Source: Acridotheres tristis
Lineage: Eukaryota; Chordata; Aves; Passeriformes; Sturnidae
DNA: 64,000 bases
NCBI GenBank assembly: GCA_037013685.1
Contig: CM072893.1
Location: 20,541,736 to 20,605,735 of the forward strand
Direction of reading: 5' to 3'
Shown here: positions 11,499-22,100 of the stretch, piece by piece
Position numbering within the stretch: position 1 is the first letter of the stretch
Layout of the letters: every line of letters starts with the position of its first letter
Notes under the pieces: model-generated
Told to the model about the DNA's origin: nothing
The model's input: the letters and a program-made list of their open reading frames with translations, nothing else
Database searches by the model: none
Made by a program: the position numbers and the translations under genes

Positions 11499-14400
11499 CT
11501 GCAATGAAAGAATCCTGCTTGGTACAGAACTACAGGCCACAGAGACAGGAGGCCCAGGAATTCCAGCTGTGAGCTGTGTGGGAAAACCACCTTGGGTTTC
11601 TTGTAGGAAAAAGCAGGTGTCCTGCTGCCTCCCTAGGCCTCCTACCTATAAACCTGCCCGAGTGGGACAGGGCCGGGAGAGGGCTCTGATCCCACTCCCT
11701 CACAGCCACAGGGGCTGCTGCCGTGAATAAGGCTCCTTGGCGATGGTTATCACAGCCACTTCAAAAGAGTCGGGAGCTGCTGGAGCCCAGGAATCTCTGA
11801 ACTTTTGTCTTTAGTAAAGCAAATGTTTATTATGAGTCTACAAACACCGACACACAGCTTCCTCCTGCCCTGATCTTTCTTTAATTACACCCGACAGCCA
11901 GAGAAGGGAGGTTGAATCCATCAGTGCCCAAAAGCAAACGCAAAAAAAATTACTAATTAAGCTAAAACTCAACATTAAAACACTCACCACTAAAACCAAA
12001 CCAAAACCCTGTTTGTGAAGGCAAGAGTAGCCCTGTGTTGGCACCTGTCTGAAGAGCCCAGTCCCCTAAGGGGGCATGAAATGCTACTCTAAAGAAAAAG
12101 CAGGCAGAGACACGTACCCATGATATAACCGTGTGGGCTTGGAGAAATGGATGTGACTGAATGAAAAGGAGGAAATTACTTAAAATGGCCGAGATTCCAA
12201 GCGAGCTCTCTGGACATTGTGGCATGGGTTGGGCCCTAGCCAGCCTCGTGTCAGAATAATAAGACTTCATTAAAAAATCAACTGAAGACTGAGTTAAACT
12301 CAGGTGAAGGTCAAAGAACAAATTCATCTAGAGCATGGTACTGTGATAGCTTTCTTTTCTTTTTACTTTTTATTAAAGACTACTTTGCCAGTAAAACATG
12401 TGCATCCATGTCACACTTACTGAAGCCAGACTCAGACCAAAATGTTGGAATTTTTCAAAAATACTTGAGCCAAGGGACCTCAGTTTTGCCAAGCCATGTA
12501 TAGTCCCTACGTGCCATAAAAAACTCCCAAATAATTACTTGCTTGAGCATGATTTCTAAGGGAAGGGGAACTGCTTTTACTTCTTAGCCTCATACACTAT
12601 AACTGCTGGTTAAAGGAAAGTAAAAGCTAGTCAATTTTCCATGTGGCTCCTCAAAACAATCCAGGTGTTTGTACCTGCCTTCTCCCGATTTTAACAAATA
12701 CATCAACTTGTGTTTATTAACAGAGGGCGTTTTAAAACATCAGTTAATATTCTCCAAAAAAACTGCCAAAGTAATTTACTGACAATTACTTATCTTCTCC
12801 ACGTTAATTGGCTAAACAACATATGGGTTTACAAAACAATTAGCGTGGAGTTTTAATAGGTGGTGTGTGAAAGACGGGCATAATTGATATAGGAACTGCA
12901 TTAGAAGCTTTTAACATTAGTGCTGCCTGAACGAGCCCTCATGGATTCCAGCATGACTATTTGTCTTTTTAATCAAGGTGAAGAGGTTAAACAGCCTTTC
13001 AGATGACTTCTGCATACAACCTGGAATAGGCGAGCACAGCATAAGATAAGACAATTAAAATACTTATTTCTATAGAAACAGAAACATCTACGTACCTGCT
13101 TTAGACGTCTCCATTTGGCTCTGCGATTCTGAAACCAGGTTTTGACCTGAGCAACGACAAGAAAAGGTGTAGGGTAGTCTCGGAGCCAGTAAGTGCCTGG
13201 AGCCCTACCCAAGCCACAGGCAAAAAGCAAGAACCTGCCAAGCACCCCTTCCCCGCAGACCCCGAGCCAGCCAGGTCGCCGGGAGCGATGCACCGACAGC
13301 AGCTGCACAGCGGGCCTGGAGCGGCCGGGAAGGGGGTGCGGTTCCCCAGGGCGGGGGCACGACCTCACCTGCCTCTCGCTGAGCTGCAGCATCTTGGCCA
13401 GCCGCTTCCTCTCGGGCGGGGAGAGGTATTTCTGAGTCTCGAACTTCTTCTCCAGCTCGATGGTCTGGTCGTTGGAGAAGCGGACCTGCCCCCCTTTCCT
13501 CTTGTGCAGCGGCCGCTGGATGAAGGGGCTCCACAGCAGCGGCTTCCCTACAAAGAGAGGCACCGAGGGTCACTGGCCGACACGCGTGACTGGGGAGCCC
13601 CGGCCCTGCCCGGGCCCAGGCCTGGTAGCACGGCGGGTCCAGGGCTCGCTAATTTCCTTCGCCTGATTTTATTTCTCCCAGTTCCTACTCTGATCTTTCC
13701 CCTCTCTGATTTTTTCCCCTTCGACAAACAGAGAGACCAGTTAAAGTCACTCCACGGGCTTTGGCAACATTTCCGTCAATGTGTTTCCTGTTGGTCTATC
13801 GCGCAAAGAAAGAGACAAAAAAAAAAAAAAAAAAAAAAAGACCTTCGCTTCCTTCTGCTCTTTCACTGCGATGCCCTAAAGAAACCGTCTCCCTGTCTCT
13901 GAGCCAGTGCCCGGGTCCCTGCGGAGAGCGGGGACATCGCAGGGCTGGGCAGGGGTGATGCGCCAACAGGAGGGCACTGGGCTTCTAGGAAGAAGAGTCC
14001 CCGTGTCCCCCACCCTCGGCTGGGGGTCTGCTCGCCAGAGGCCGCGGGTGCCCGCCAGGCTCAGCCCCGGGCCGGGGCCGGGTGAGGGGCGAGGCGGGGC
14101 AGGCAGCGACACGCCGGGGAACCAGCCCCGCTGCGGAGCCGCGGCCGCGTCCCGGGGCAGGAGGCTCTGGCCAGTGCTACTGAGTCACGCTGTTTGTCTT
14201 TCTGCCTGCACCCCTTGCAATTTGCTGCATTGTTTTTCGAGATTTTGCTTGCGTCAGGCTTTAGTAATTCTGGTGCAAAACAGTCTCAAAAAATAGGAAG
14301 CAACTGGTTATTTTAGCTGTCATAAAGTCACATCCCACACAGAGGAAATGAACAATATCAGAAAAACGGATCCCGGCTATCAGAAGTCGAGTGTTTCCTG

Positions 14401-15542
14401 AATTTGTCTGTATTGAGGATGTCGATAAAGTAATCAGCAATGTGCACGACTCCCGGGGAAGAGCCTGCTTCAGGCGGCCAGGAAAACACTTAACAGCTTC
14501 TGAAACCAGATTTACTCCTATCGAGAGCTCAAGGTTTCCTGTATGAACGGAAAGGGTCAGCCTCTTTCACTGCACAAATGTGGTGAGTCAGGTCCAGTTT
14601 TGCAATCACTAAGAACAAGTGCCGCAGCCCGGGCACGGGGCTCAGCCCCCGCAGAGGGGTCGCTTCCCCGGGCTAAGGGCGCGAAGCAGTCGTCGGGGCC
14701 CCCGACCCGACCCGGCCCGGCCCGAACCGACCCGCGAAGGAACCTCGGGGGCCCCAGCGAACGGAGCCGGCCTCCCGACTGTTTTTCAAGTCATCCGCAG
14801 GAAAGACTGAGATCTGCCATGCGATCTCCAAGCATAATTAAAACTCCCCACCAAAACCACACGCGACATTACTAAGGACACTCTCAGAGTCACTTGGTTT
14901 GAAGGAAAACAAATCTGAGTCACCGCGGCCGCGCACTGTGGTCTCGCTGACAGAGCCGGAGCGCGACACGTCTTTTAATTTACTGTAAATCAGACGGGGG
15001 CCGGAGGGACCCGGGGGAACACAGAGAAGCGGTGAGACGGCCGGGAAAAGGGACCGATCGCTTTCGGGCACTTCCCACTTACCCCTGTCCCGACGGCGGG
15101 ACGGGGACGGGACGAGAGGTGCGCGGCAGCCGGGGAGAGCGGCGGGGGAGGCACATGGCTTACCCAGGGGGTCCTGCCGGATCAGGGCGTGCGCGTAGTC
15201 GCCGACGGCGCGGGGGAAGGAGTAGAGGGGCCCGGCGTAGGCGCCGGTGCCATAGGTGGCGGCGAGGTGGTGGGAGAAGGCCGGGTGGACGGGGGTCGGC
15301 TCGTAGATGGGGGTCCGGTACGGGGACACCAGGCTGGTGAAGGAGGAATTGGGTGACGGCAGCGTCGGCGGCGGCGGGGCGGGCAGGGAGTGGGGGGCCG
15401 GGGCGGCGGCGGGGCCGCGGCCCAGGATGTCCTCGATGTAGAAGGGCGTGGGGTGCGCGGGCTGGAGCAGCGGCGTGGGCGCGTACAGCGGGACGCCGAC
15501 GCCCAAGGCCGCCGGCGCCGCGCCCGGTGGCTGGTACTGCAT
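11265..15542 (-). CDS. HHEX: HHEX, hematopoietically expressed homeobox transcription factor, complete, 4 coding exons
   Basis: Coding exons on the minus strand are 15164-15542, 13369-13547, 13096-13146 and 11265-11498. They sum to 843 nt, 280 residues plus stop; human HHEX has 270. All junctions are GT-AG and stay in frame. Residues 1-126 are the proline-rich N-terminal repression region, starting MQYQPPG and containing GVPLYAPTPLLQPAHPTPFY. The homeodomain is about residues 144-203, with helix 3 VKTWFQNRRAKWRRLKQ at 187-203. The tail is acidic and ends near DQEVDIEGDKGYY. HHEX is a nuclear DNA-binding factor, mainly a repressor, needed for anterior endoderm, liver, pancreas and hemato-endothelial development. 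The start was chosen by match to the vertebrate N-terminus; the frame is open further upstream only because the DNA is GC-rich. KIF11 lies upstream in the same orientation, as in other vertebrates. Confidence 0.97.
11499..13095 (-). other. HHEX: HHEX intron 3, with a candidate conserved regulatory block
   Basis: A 1.6-kb intron. The part at about 12,600-12,960 is AT-rich and dense in homeodomain-type cores (TTAATTGG, CAATTA, TAATTGATAT), a forkhead-like TGTTTAT and SOX-like AACAAT. This looks more like a developmental enhancer than neutral DNA, but conservation was not measured. No coding potential was recognised. Confidence 0.45.
13096..13146 (-). CDS. HHEX: HHEX coding exon 3 (residues 187-203, recognition helix)
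   Basis: A 51-nt exon encoding VKTWFQNRRAKWRRLKQ, the DNA-recognition helix with the invariant W, F, N and R residues. The acceptor is TTGCTCAG and the donor AAGCAG|GTACGT. It is separated from exon 2 by only 222 nt. Confidence 0.97.
13369..13547 (-). CDS. HHEX: HHEX coding exon 2 (residues 127-186)
   Basis: Encodes KPLLWSPFIQRPLHKRKGGQ and homeodomain helices 1 and 2 (VRFSNDQTIELEKKFETQ, then YLSPPERKRLAKMLQLSERQ). The acceptor is TTTGTAG and the donor GAGAGGCAG|GTGAGG. The sequence is almost identical to mammalian HHEX. Confidence 0.97.
13548..15163 (-). other. HHEX: HHEX intron 1, GC-rich with a poly(A) run
   Basis: A 1.6-kb intron. Its promoter-proximal part and 13,900-14,160 are GC-rich and continue the HHEX CpG island. 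A run of 23 A lies at 13,817-13,839 on the plus strand. The open frames seen here look like artefacts of GC content. Confidence 0.6.
15164..15542 (-). CDS. HHEX: HHEX coding exon 1 (residues 1-126 plus 1 base)
   Basis: Encodes the proline-rich N-terminal region, with EDILGRGPAA, SPNSSFTSLVSPYRTPIYEP and the end RQDPLG. The donor is CTGG|GTAAGC. The start codon has G at -3. A serine/proline-rich stretch (PAPPPPTLPSPNSS) is longer than in human and accounts for part of the ten-residue length difference. Confidence 0.96.
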
Positions 15543-16720
15543 GGCGCGGTCGCCGCCCGCGCACCCCCGCGCCCCCGGCCGCCCCTGCGGAAAGCCGGCC
15601 CCGACCGCGGCCGATGGGTGCTGGCACCGCCGCCGCGGGTTTCTCTGGGCTCGGGTTACCCTTCGATAGGTTTCTATTGGCGCGGGGCGGAGCCCGCGTG
15701 GTCTCTGTCCCCTTCCTGCCACGGCGCTGTCTGGCCAATGAGCCCGGCCAGGGAAGGGGGAAACCACCCCCCGCCGGCAAACACTGCCCCCGCCTCCCCG
15801 AGCGAACTCCCCGCGGCGCCAATCAACCACCGCCGCGGCCCGGGGGAGCCCGGGGCAGCGGGGCGCGCTCTGCCGCCCGCCGGGCCCCGACGGCACAGGG
15901 GGCCCGGCGCCTGCCGCAGCGGTTCCCGCTCCTGTGTCCGCGCACGGCAGAGGCCCACCCGCTTCTCGTGCTTGCCCGTGGGGGTGCGAGCAGACCCCTG
16001 CGGCGTGTCCCTGTCGAGGACCGAGGGAGGAGGCAAGAAGCGGGCGGGCACTTCCCACCCGGCCGCGGGACCTCCCTTTTGGAAAAGGGCGCTCCGCCTG
16101 ACTGCTTGGACCCGGAACGAGTAGGGGGAGTGCGTGGGAGGCACAGGCTCCTGCCCCGTGCCCAGGACAGCGCCGAGAGCACGGCGTGGCGGAGCAGGAA
16201 GTGGCGCCGCACTGCTCGCGTCCCGCCTGGCACCGACGGCCGGGACCGGGCGGCAGACTGGGGGGCGATGGGGCGGCCGGGGCCGCGCGGGGCTGGGCAC
16301 TCAGTGCCCGACAGCCCGGGCAGGGAAAGCGGCATGACGGCCCGAGCAGCGCCACCTGGGCTCCGCTGATTAAACTTTTGAAATCCTGCCGGGTGATTCC
16401 CCCTGCCCCGCAGCCCCCAGCGAGAGACACGCGCTCCGTCCGGGCGTCGCCGACTCCGCTCCGCGGGGCCGCCCCTCGCCAGCACCGCTGTCCGGACTTG
16501 GGCTCGGGGTGGTGGGAGGTGTGAGGAATGAGGAAGGGGCAGCGACCCCCGCTCTGCCCGCGCCCCTCGAGCACCCGGGGCCTGGCCCCGACGGCAGCGG
16601 CGGGCGCAGCCTCTCCCTCTCCTTGCGAGCGGAGGCGGCAGGTGCACCCTGCGTGTCCGCAGACCCCGCCGTGCCCCGTGTTCCTCACACGCCCCCGTGC
16701 TGACAGCGAGCACGGAAAGC
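15543..16720 (-). promoter_or_regulatory. HHEX: HHEX CpG-island promoter with three CCAAT boxes and a GC box
   Basis: A very GC- and CpG-rich block directly upstream of the HHEX start codon. CCAAT pentamers lie at 15676-15680 (minus-strand CCAAT), 15735-15739 and 15819-15823 (plus-strand CCAAT). A GC box of the GGGGCGG type lies at 15684-15690. No clear TATA box was seen. The spacing, 134 to 281 nt from the start codon, fits an NF-Y/Sp1-type promoter. The transcription start cannot be fixed from sequence. Confidence 0.75.
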
Positions 16721-18180
16721 TGTTAAGGAATAGCAGGTGCTGGTATAACTCTGCTGCTTTTTTTTTTTTTTTTTTAAAAAAAAAGGTCTCCAGTTCAAAC
16801 CCACGAAGATCTTAATAACTAAGAGGCTCAGAGCAAGACGAAAGAGTGTTGGTTAAATGAAAAACAAAAAAATATATATTTTAATAATACAGAGAGGTTG
16901 GGTTTTCTTTTTCTTTACATTGTTAACAAATGCCAAAACTCACCTTTAAAGCGTGGTCTTGTGTCTTGTAAATATCAGGTACACGTAAAGCGAGCTGACA
17001 GTTTTGATTATTTTTTCTCTGTGTTCAGTCTCCCAGGCATTGCTCTTTCCAAGGGGTTTAGTTAATGTTTTCATCTGGAAGTGTTGGATTTGCAGCTTGA
17101 TTTACTTAATAAATGTACAGTAAACCGATGACCCGTTGCCCTCTGGAATAACGACGTGCATGATATGAGGCAGCAGAATGGAGGGCCCCCACAATATTTT
17201 ACAAGCTGTCGATTCAAAATCTTGAGAATAAGTTTATGTGAAAAGAAAAAAAAATGTTTTGCTGTATTATTGGAAAACAAATAAATAGAGGAAGAGATTA
17301 TTCTTTTCTGACTTTTATACAAGCAATAGGCCTTGTTAAAAGGAAGTTTTAATGACACAGTTATTACATTCCACTACCACTGCATAATCCCTAACAAGAA
17401 AAATGAAGCACTTAATTTTGCAGTTCTACAGAACCACCCCTTTCAAATTCAATTGTTAGACCTCAGCCTTCTTCCTTCCACGGGTTGGAGACTATTAAAT
17501 CCGCATTCATGAAATGTCACATTTATTGAACTACATAATTTTTTAATATCACTAGTGCAGGTTTTATAGTTGATTTTATTGTTTTTATGGCCATTTGGGG
17601 CTCTAAAACCCGGATTTTTTCAATGTTGTCCTTATAATTTTTTTCACACAGTCAGAACTAATAAAATAGAACAGTTGTGACTTTTTAATGCAAGGGGTCT
17701 CGGAGTTTCAATATTTTCACTCTGCTGGATACTAAAACTAATAAAAATACATGAGATTTTAATTATTTTCTGGATTAAATAAAACCTTTTCCTTTTCGCT
17801 CGGAACATGCATTTTGTTTGTAGTTTCTGTTGTGAGGGAGATAATGCAACTTCGGACAAAATACATTATTACCAATATTGTTACAATTAATACAGTTTTG
17901 ACCGGATTTTACAGTCTAACGGGCATTTAAAGTAAGGTGCTGTAGATCAGGGCAACCAAGACAGTGCTTGAGTGTTTCAATTTTTTTTTTCTCCAGGTTC
18001 CCTCTGGAAAGCTCTCCAATTTATCTGGAAAACCCTGAGCGGGGGGGTGGAGGGAGAAGAATAGAGAGAGAAGCCTTGGGAGAGAGAAAATACACGCCTT
18101 TCTCGATTAAGAAAAGGAATGCTTTCACATTAATTTTCTTGGTATGCACTTGAAACACCACCAAGTTTTCCTGCTAATCT
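16721..18180. other. AT-rich DNA upstream of HHEX
   Basis: A T-run/A-run junction lies at about 16,760-16,785. The remainder is AT-rich with many TAAT and TTTAT cores (for example 17,520-17,780) and no coding frame of note. It may hold HHEX regulatory DNA, but no specific site stands out. Confidence 0.45.
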
Positions 18181-19110
18181 GGGGATTTCTGGAGGGCGGC
18201 GGGGCGGGATGCGTGCATCCCCGCACTGGCACGGTCTCAGCCCGGAGGGATCGGCTGGAGAACTCATTATTTTGTGTAATAACTTCGGGGCCCTATCTTC
18301 CCCTTCGCTTTCCGTGAAATCACCCGCCTTCGAGGAGTTCTAAGCTCAAGGAAAAAACAATAATAAAAGTCAAGGCCCCCACTTGCTGCAGGCGGCCCCG
18401 CTGCCAGCCCCGACGGCGGTGCCGGGCGGTTCCCGGAGGCTCCGCCGCTGCCGCCCGGGCGCGCTCCTGGCGGGCGGGCAGAGGGAGCGGCTCTGGCCGG
18501 AGGAAACCGGGGAGAATGTGCTGCTTCGTGCGTCCCCTCAGCTCGGGGGCTGGCGGGGAGGGGAGGACGGGCTCTCCGGGGGAAGCAGCGGGATCCCGGC
18601 TGCCACCGGCCGCCCCGTGTGCGGTGCTGCCACGCCGGCCCCGCAGGACGGTGCACCCGGGGCTGTGCTGTAAGCCTGGCCCAGCCTCGCTCATCGGCTG
18701 CTGTTTCCCTCCCCTTCCAGCCCTTGTCCTGCGTGGAGCTTTCCCCAAGGGCGGCTCTCCGCAGGTGCCCCGAGCAGCGATGCGGGAAGCCTTAGCCGGA
18801 GGAAGCGGCTCCCAGGGGCTCGGCGGGGCTCTGGAGCCTCCCGCCGGTGCCGCGGCGACTCGGCAGCGGCGGCGGGGCCCAGTCCCGCTCTCGGACCGGC
18901 TGCGGGTGGTCGGATCTCCGTCTGCCCCAGCCCCGGGGCGGGGAAGCAGCACCGGTTTAATTTAATTTAGCGTTTATGTGTCACCGTGTTCGTGAGCGGC
19001 TTTTACGGGGCGGCGGTAACGCCGAACACCTGCACGGCGGCACCGCGGGCGCGCCCGGCGGAGGGTGCTGAGCTCCACCGGCCTGGCCTGGCCTGGCCTC
19101 AGGCCGGTGC
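18181..19110. promoter_or_regulatory. Orphan CpG island 2.5-3.5 kb upstream of HHEX
   Basis: GC- and CpG-rich from about 18,190, densest at 18,370-18,950, ending in a small GCCTG tandem at 19,080-19,100. It is separated from the HHEX island by about 1.5 kb of AT-rich DNA. Open frames on both strands look random. It may be a distal HHEX promoter or Polycomb-type island. Confidence 0.55.
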
Positions 19111-22100
19111 GTTAAAATAAAAGAAGAATAATAAAAAATAAAATCAAGAGGACGATCACCCCCAGTGTCAGAAAATCAGGAAATGAAAGCTTCCAAAACC
19201 AGCGACACACGCCAGGCAGTATTTCCACCGCACCCATGATTACTTGTGATAAACGCCCCGATAAACAGAATATTCCTTATTCCTGGGGTGATTATATCGG
19301 GCAATACATAAACCGGTCAGCAATTTATAGGTGAGTGTGTCTGGAATCACAGAACACTTTCCTTTGCCTCATGAATTGTTGTCACTAACATGTACCTAGC
19401 TGGTTTCTGCTCTCCAAACAGGAGCTTTCATCTACAATCGCACTCTCTGTGACACTACAGGCTTCGGCAGTTACACCAGAGATGGATCATTCCTAGCTGC
19501 GGTAACTGCGTTTGGCTGTACAGAATTAGAGGGCAAATCAGTACAACTCCATCTTTTTAACTGCTGGAGCAGACTACCCGCAGCGTCATTCCCTAATGCT
19601 ACAGAGCACTTTCCAAGAGGATCCAGCCCACAGCCATTCCACCCCTTCCCATGACTGAAAATATTTCAAGACTCTTCTAAGAGAGGTGAGGCTACAGCCT
19701 TGAACACCTTCCAAGGAGGAAATAGGAGGGAGTTCACCTCTCTGATTTTCCTAGCATCATGGAAGCCAGATTGCTCCAGACAGAGGCACTGCACGTTGCA
19801 GGGTGATGTCAGTAGGTGCTGCCTTCTTCCAAATAACTCATCTGTTAGATATTCACTTCTTTCTTACAACTTCCTCCTTCTCACCATCATGATTTGATTT
19901 AATAAATTAATTACAACTGTAATAAACATTAAGGCAAGTCAGTCTTAAAGGCATTCATCAGATATAGCAGAACAAGACAAATCTTGGTTTAAAAAAGGGT
20001 GGACAACATATAAACTATTATTCTAGGCAGAGATAGCAGGAGCTTATTGGGTTTTGTTCTACATTGCTATGATTTTGCCGAATTTAAGTCATCCAAGTGA
20101 AAAAAATTCTGTTCTGAGGGAATCTCCATCATGCTGAGTACGTTTAAGGTTTCAGCAAAATGCGTTTAGCTGTTTCTGAGCACTGGGTTAGAGGGAACCA
20201 GATTTTTTTCCCCTGGCATTTAGACATCCTTGTCTTCCCCTGAAAACCTGCAGAGCCCCATCACAGGAAAAACTTCAAGAGATGAAAGCAACTGGCAAGA
20301 AGTCGGCCAGGGGTTGTCTCTTCAGTTCCTCCTTTGCTCTTTTACTTGGGATTGTGGTTTAGAGTCGGGCAAAATAAAGACCCAAATCTCTGCAGAGAGA
20401 TACAGACGCCTCAGGAATGTTTAAGCAATTCATTAATGTTAAATGAATCTTTGTGGGTATGAGGGTTGTGCTGCCACCAGCAAGGGCGCTTTTCACTTAT
20501 GCTGTCACCGGCTCTGATGGAAAAAATAAAAAAGAAAAGCAAGCTACAGGAGAACTTTAATGGTGCTTTTGAGTCTTGTCAGGGATTTCCAAGGCAGCAC
20601 ATGCCAGACCCTCAGGAGAACACATTGCTAAGGTGCTTCCATTTCCTGTAGCCCCCAATATCATTAATATCTCTTCTGGGATGCCTTGACTTGCAAAGTG
20701 GAATATGCAACATTTATGGCTCTGTGGTAAAAGGAAGGAACACATGGCCCCACATTATAAACATAGTTTAATACCCCTTTCTTTCTGGACTGGGCTGTCT
20801 TAGTGATTATCGTGATACAGTATCTCTAAACCAGTTTAATTCAGCTGAAATGTGACAAAATTCACCAGAGTTTTCTTCTGAATTGCAATGAGGCATCCTA
20901 TTAAACTACATAGATCATAATGTTTTTTGAAATGCACTTTTCTAACCCTTCCTTGGTCTGAAAACTTTCTTATCTGACCATTATGAGAATGGGGTGAACA
21001 ATGCTATGAAAAACAAAGCAATATATTGTTCCTTATAGGCTTATATTTCCTGCCTATAAGTGCGACTGAAAGCTGCTTGTTTAATTATATTTATTTGGGG
21101 TGATGGCAACAGTAACATGTTAAAACTTCTCTATATTTTTATGTGTTGGCTACACACATAAAGATTACGCCCAAAACCATATATAATTCCCAGGGGCTAG
21201 ATTGCCTCTCACATCTTGCACAATCATTTACGTAAGTGCAAACTGAATCTAAAATGCTGCTAACACAGACTGCTGGCTACTGTACACCCACTCTGTGTTG
21301 ATATAAATGGCTAAAACAAGACATCAGACAATGGAGAATCTGCCTAAACTACAGTGATGATGACAAAACCTTTTTTTTTTTTTTTAATCAGAGCAGTCAG
21401 AACACAAATATTATACGTTTCAAAGAGGACTTGTGCTGCAAGATTTTTCACGGTAACAGTTCCAATGAGTCCAAAGTACACACAGCTAAATTTGATGTCA
21501 GTAGGAATTAGGTATGAATAGGGAGTGTTACTTAGTTATTTTTGTTAATGTTTTCCAGAGCTTACACATTCACTCTACATTTTTTAGCAAACTTTATCAT
21601 TTTGGCATCATAAAATCAATCCCTGGATAGATTTTTTCTATATGGAACAGACACACACATGCAGTTGCTGTTAATAGTCAAATACAGAAGCTTACAATAA
21701 CTGTCTAGCTAACTATTAATGGTTGTTTAACAGTGGGGTTAGAAGGATAGATCTGGAATCTGTCCTCATCTGAAAAATGGATTGCTCTACTCTCAGGTGC
21801 AGAAACTCTTCAAAGGGCTTAATTTTCACAGGTAGAAGTCAAAATACTTGGGAAGAATTGGCTCTAGAAGGCTGGAGGATTGCCTTAGACACAAATTCAG
21901 AACACGTGCAGTGGATTTGGAGTCCATTGAAGCTGATGATTTTGATAGGCAAATAATTTATTTTTCATTACAGACTCAGAGAATATGCCTTGATGGTTAC
22001 ACATGGAAATATCTCATAAAGTACAATATTAAATAGCAAAAAGGAAAGGAGGAATAATTTTTCCCTAAGGCAGATGTCTTCCCTTGCCCCTGAGCTGAGG

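Noticed and set aside
15353..16369. A 338-codon plus-strand frame antisense to HHEX
   Set aside because: A shadow of the HHEX exon 1 and promoter CpG island with biased composition.
14838..16688. A 616-codon minus-strand open frame
   Set aside because: It is HHEX exon 1 extended by stop-free GC-rich promoter and intron DNA. Only 15164-15542 matches HHEX, and the donor at 15164 is clear.
18516..18965. A 149-codon plus-strand frame
   Set aside because: It sits wholly in a CpG island, has a competing frame on the other strand and no recognised domain.
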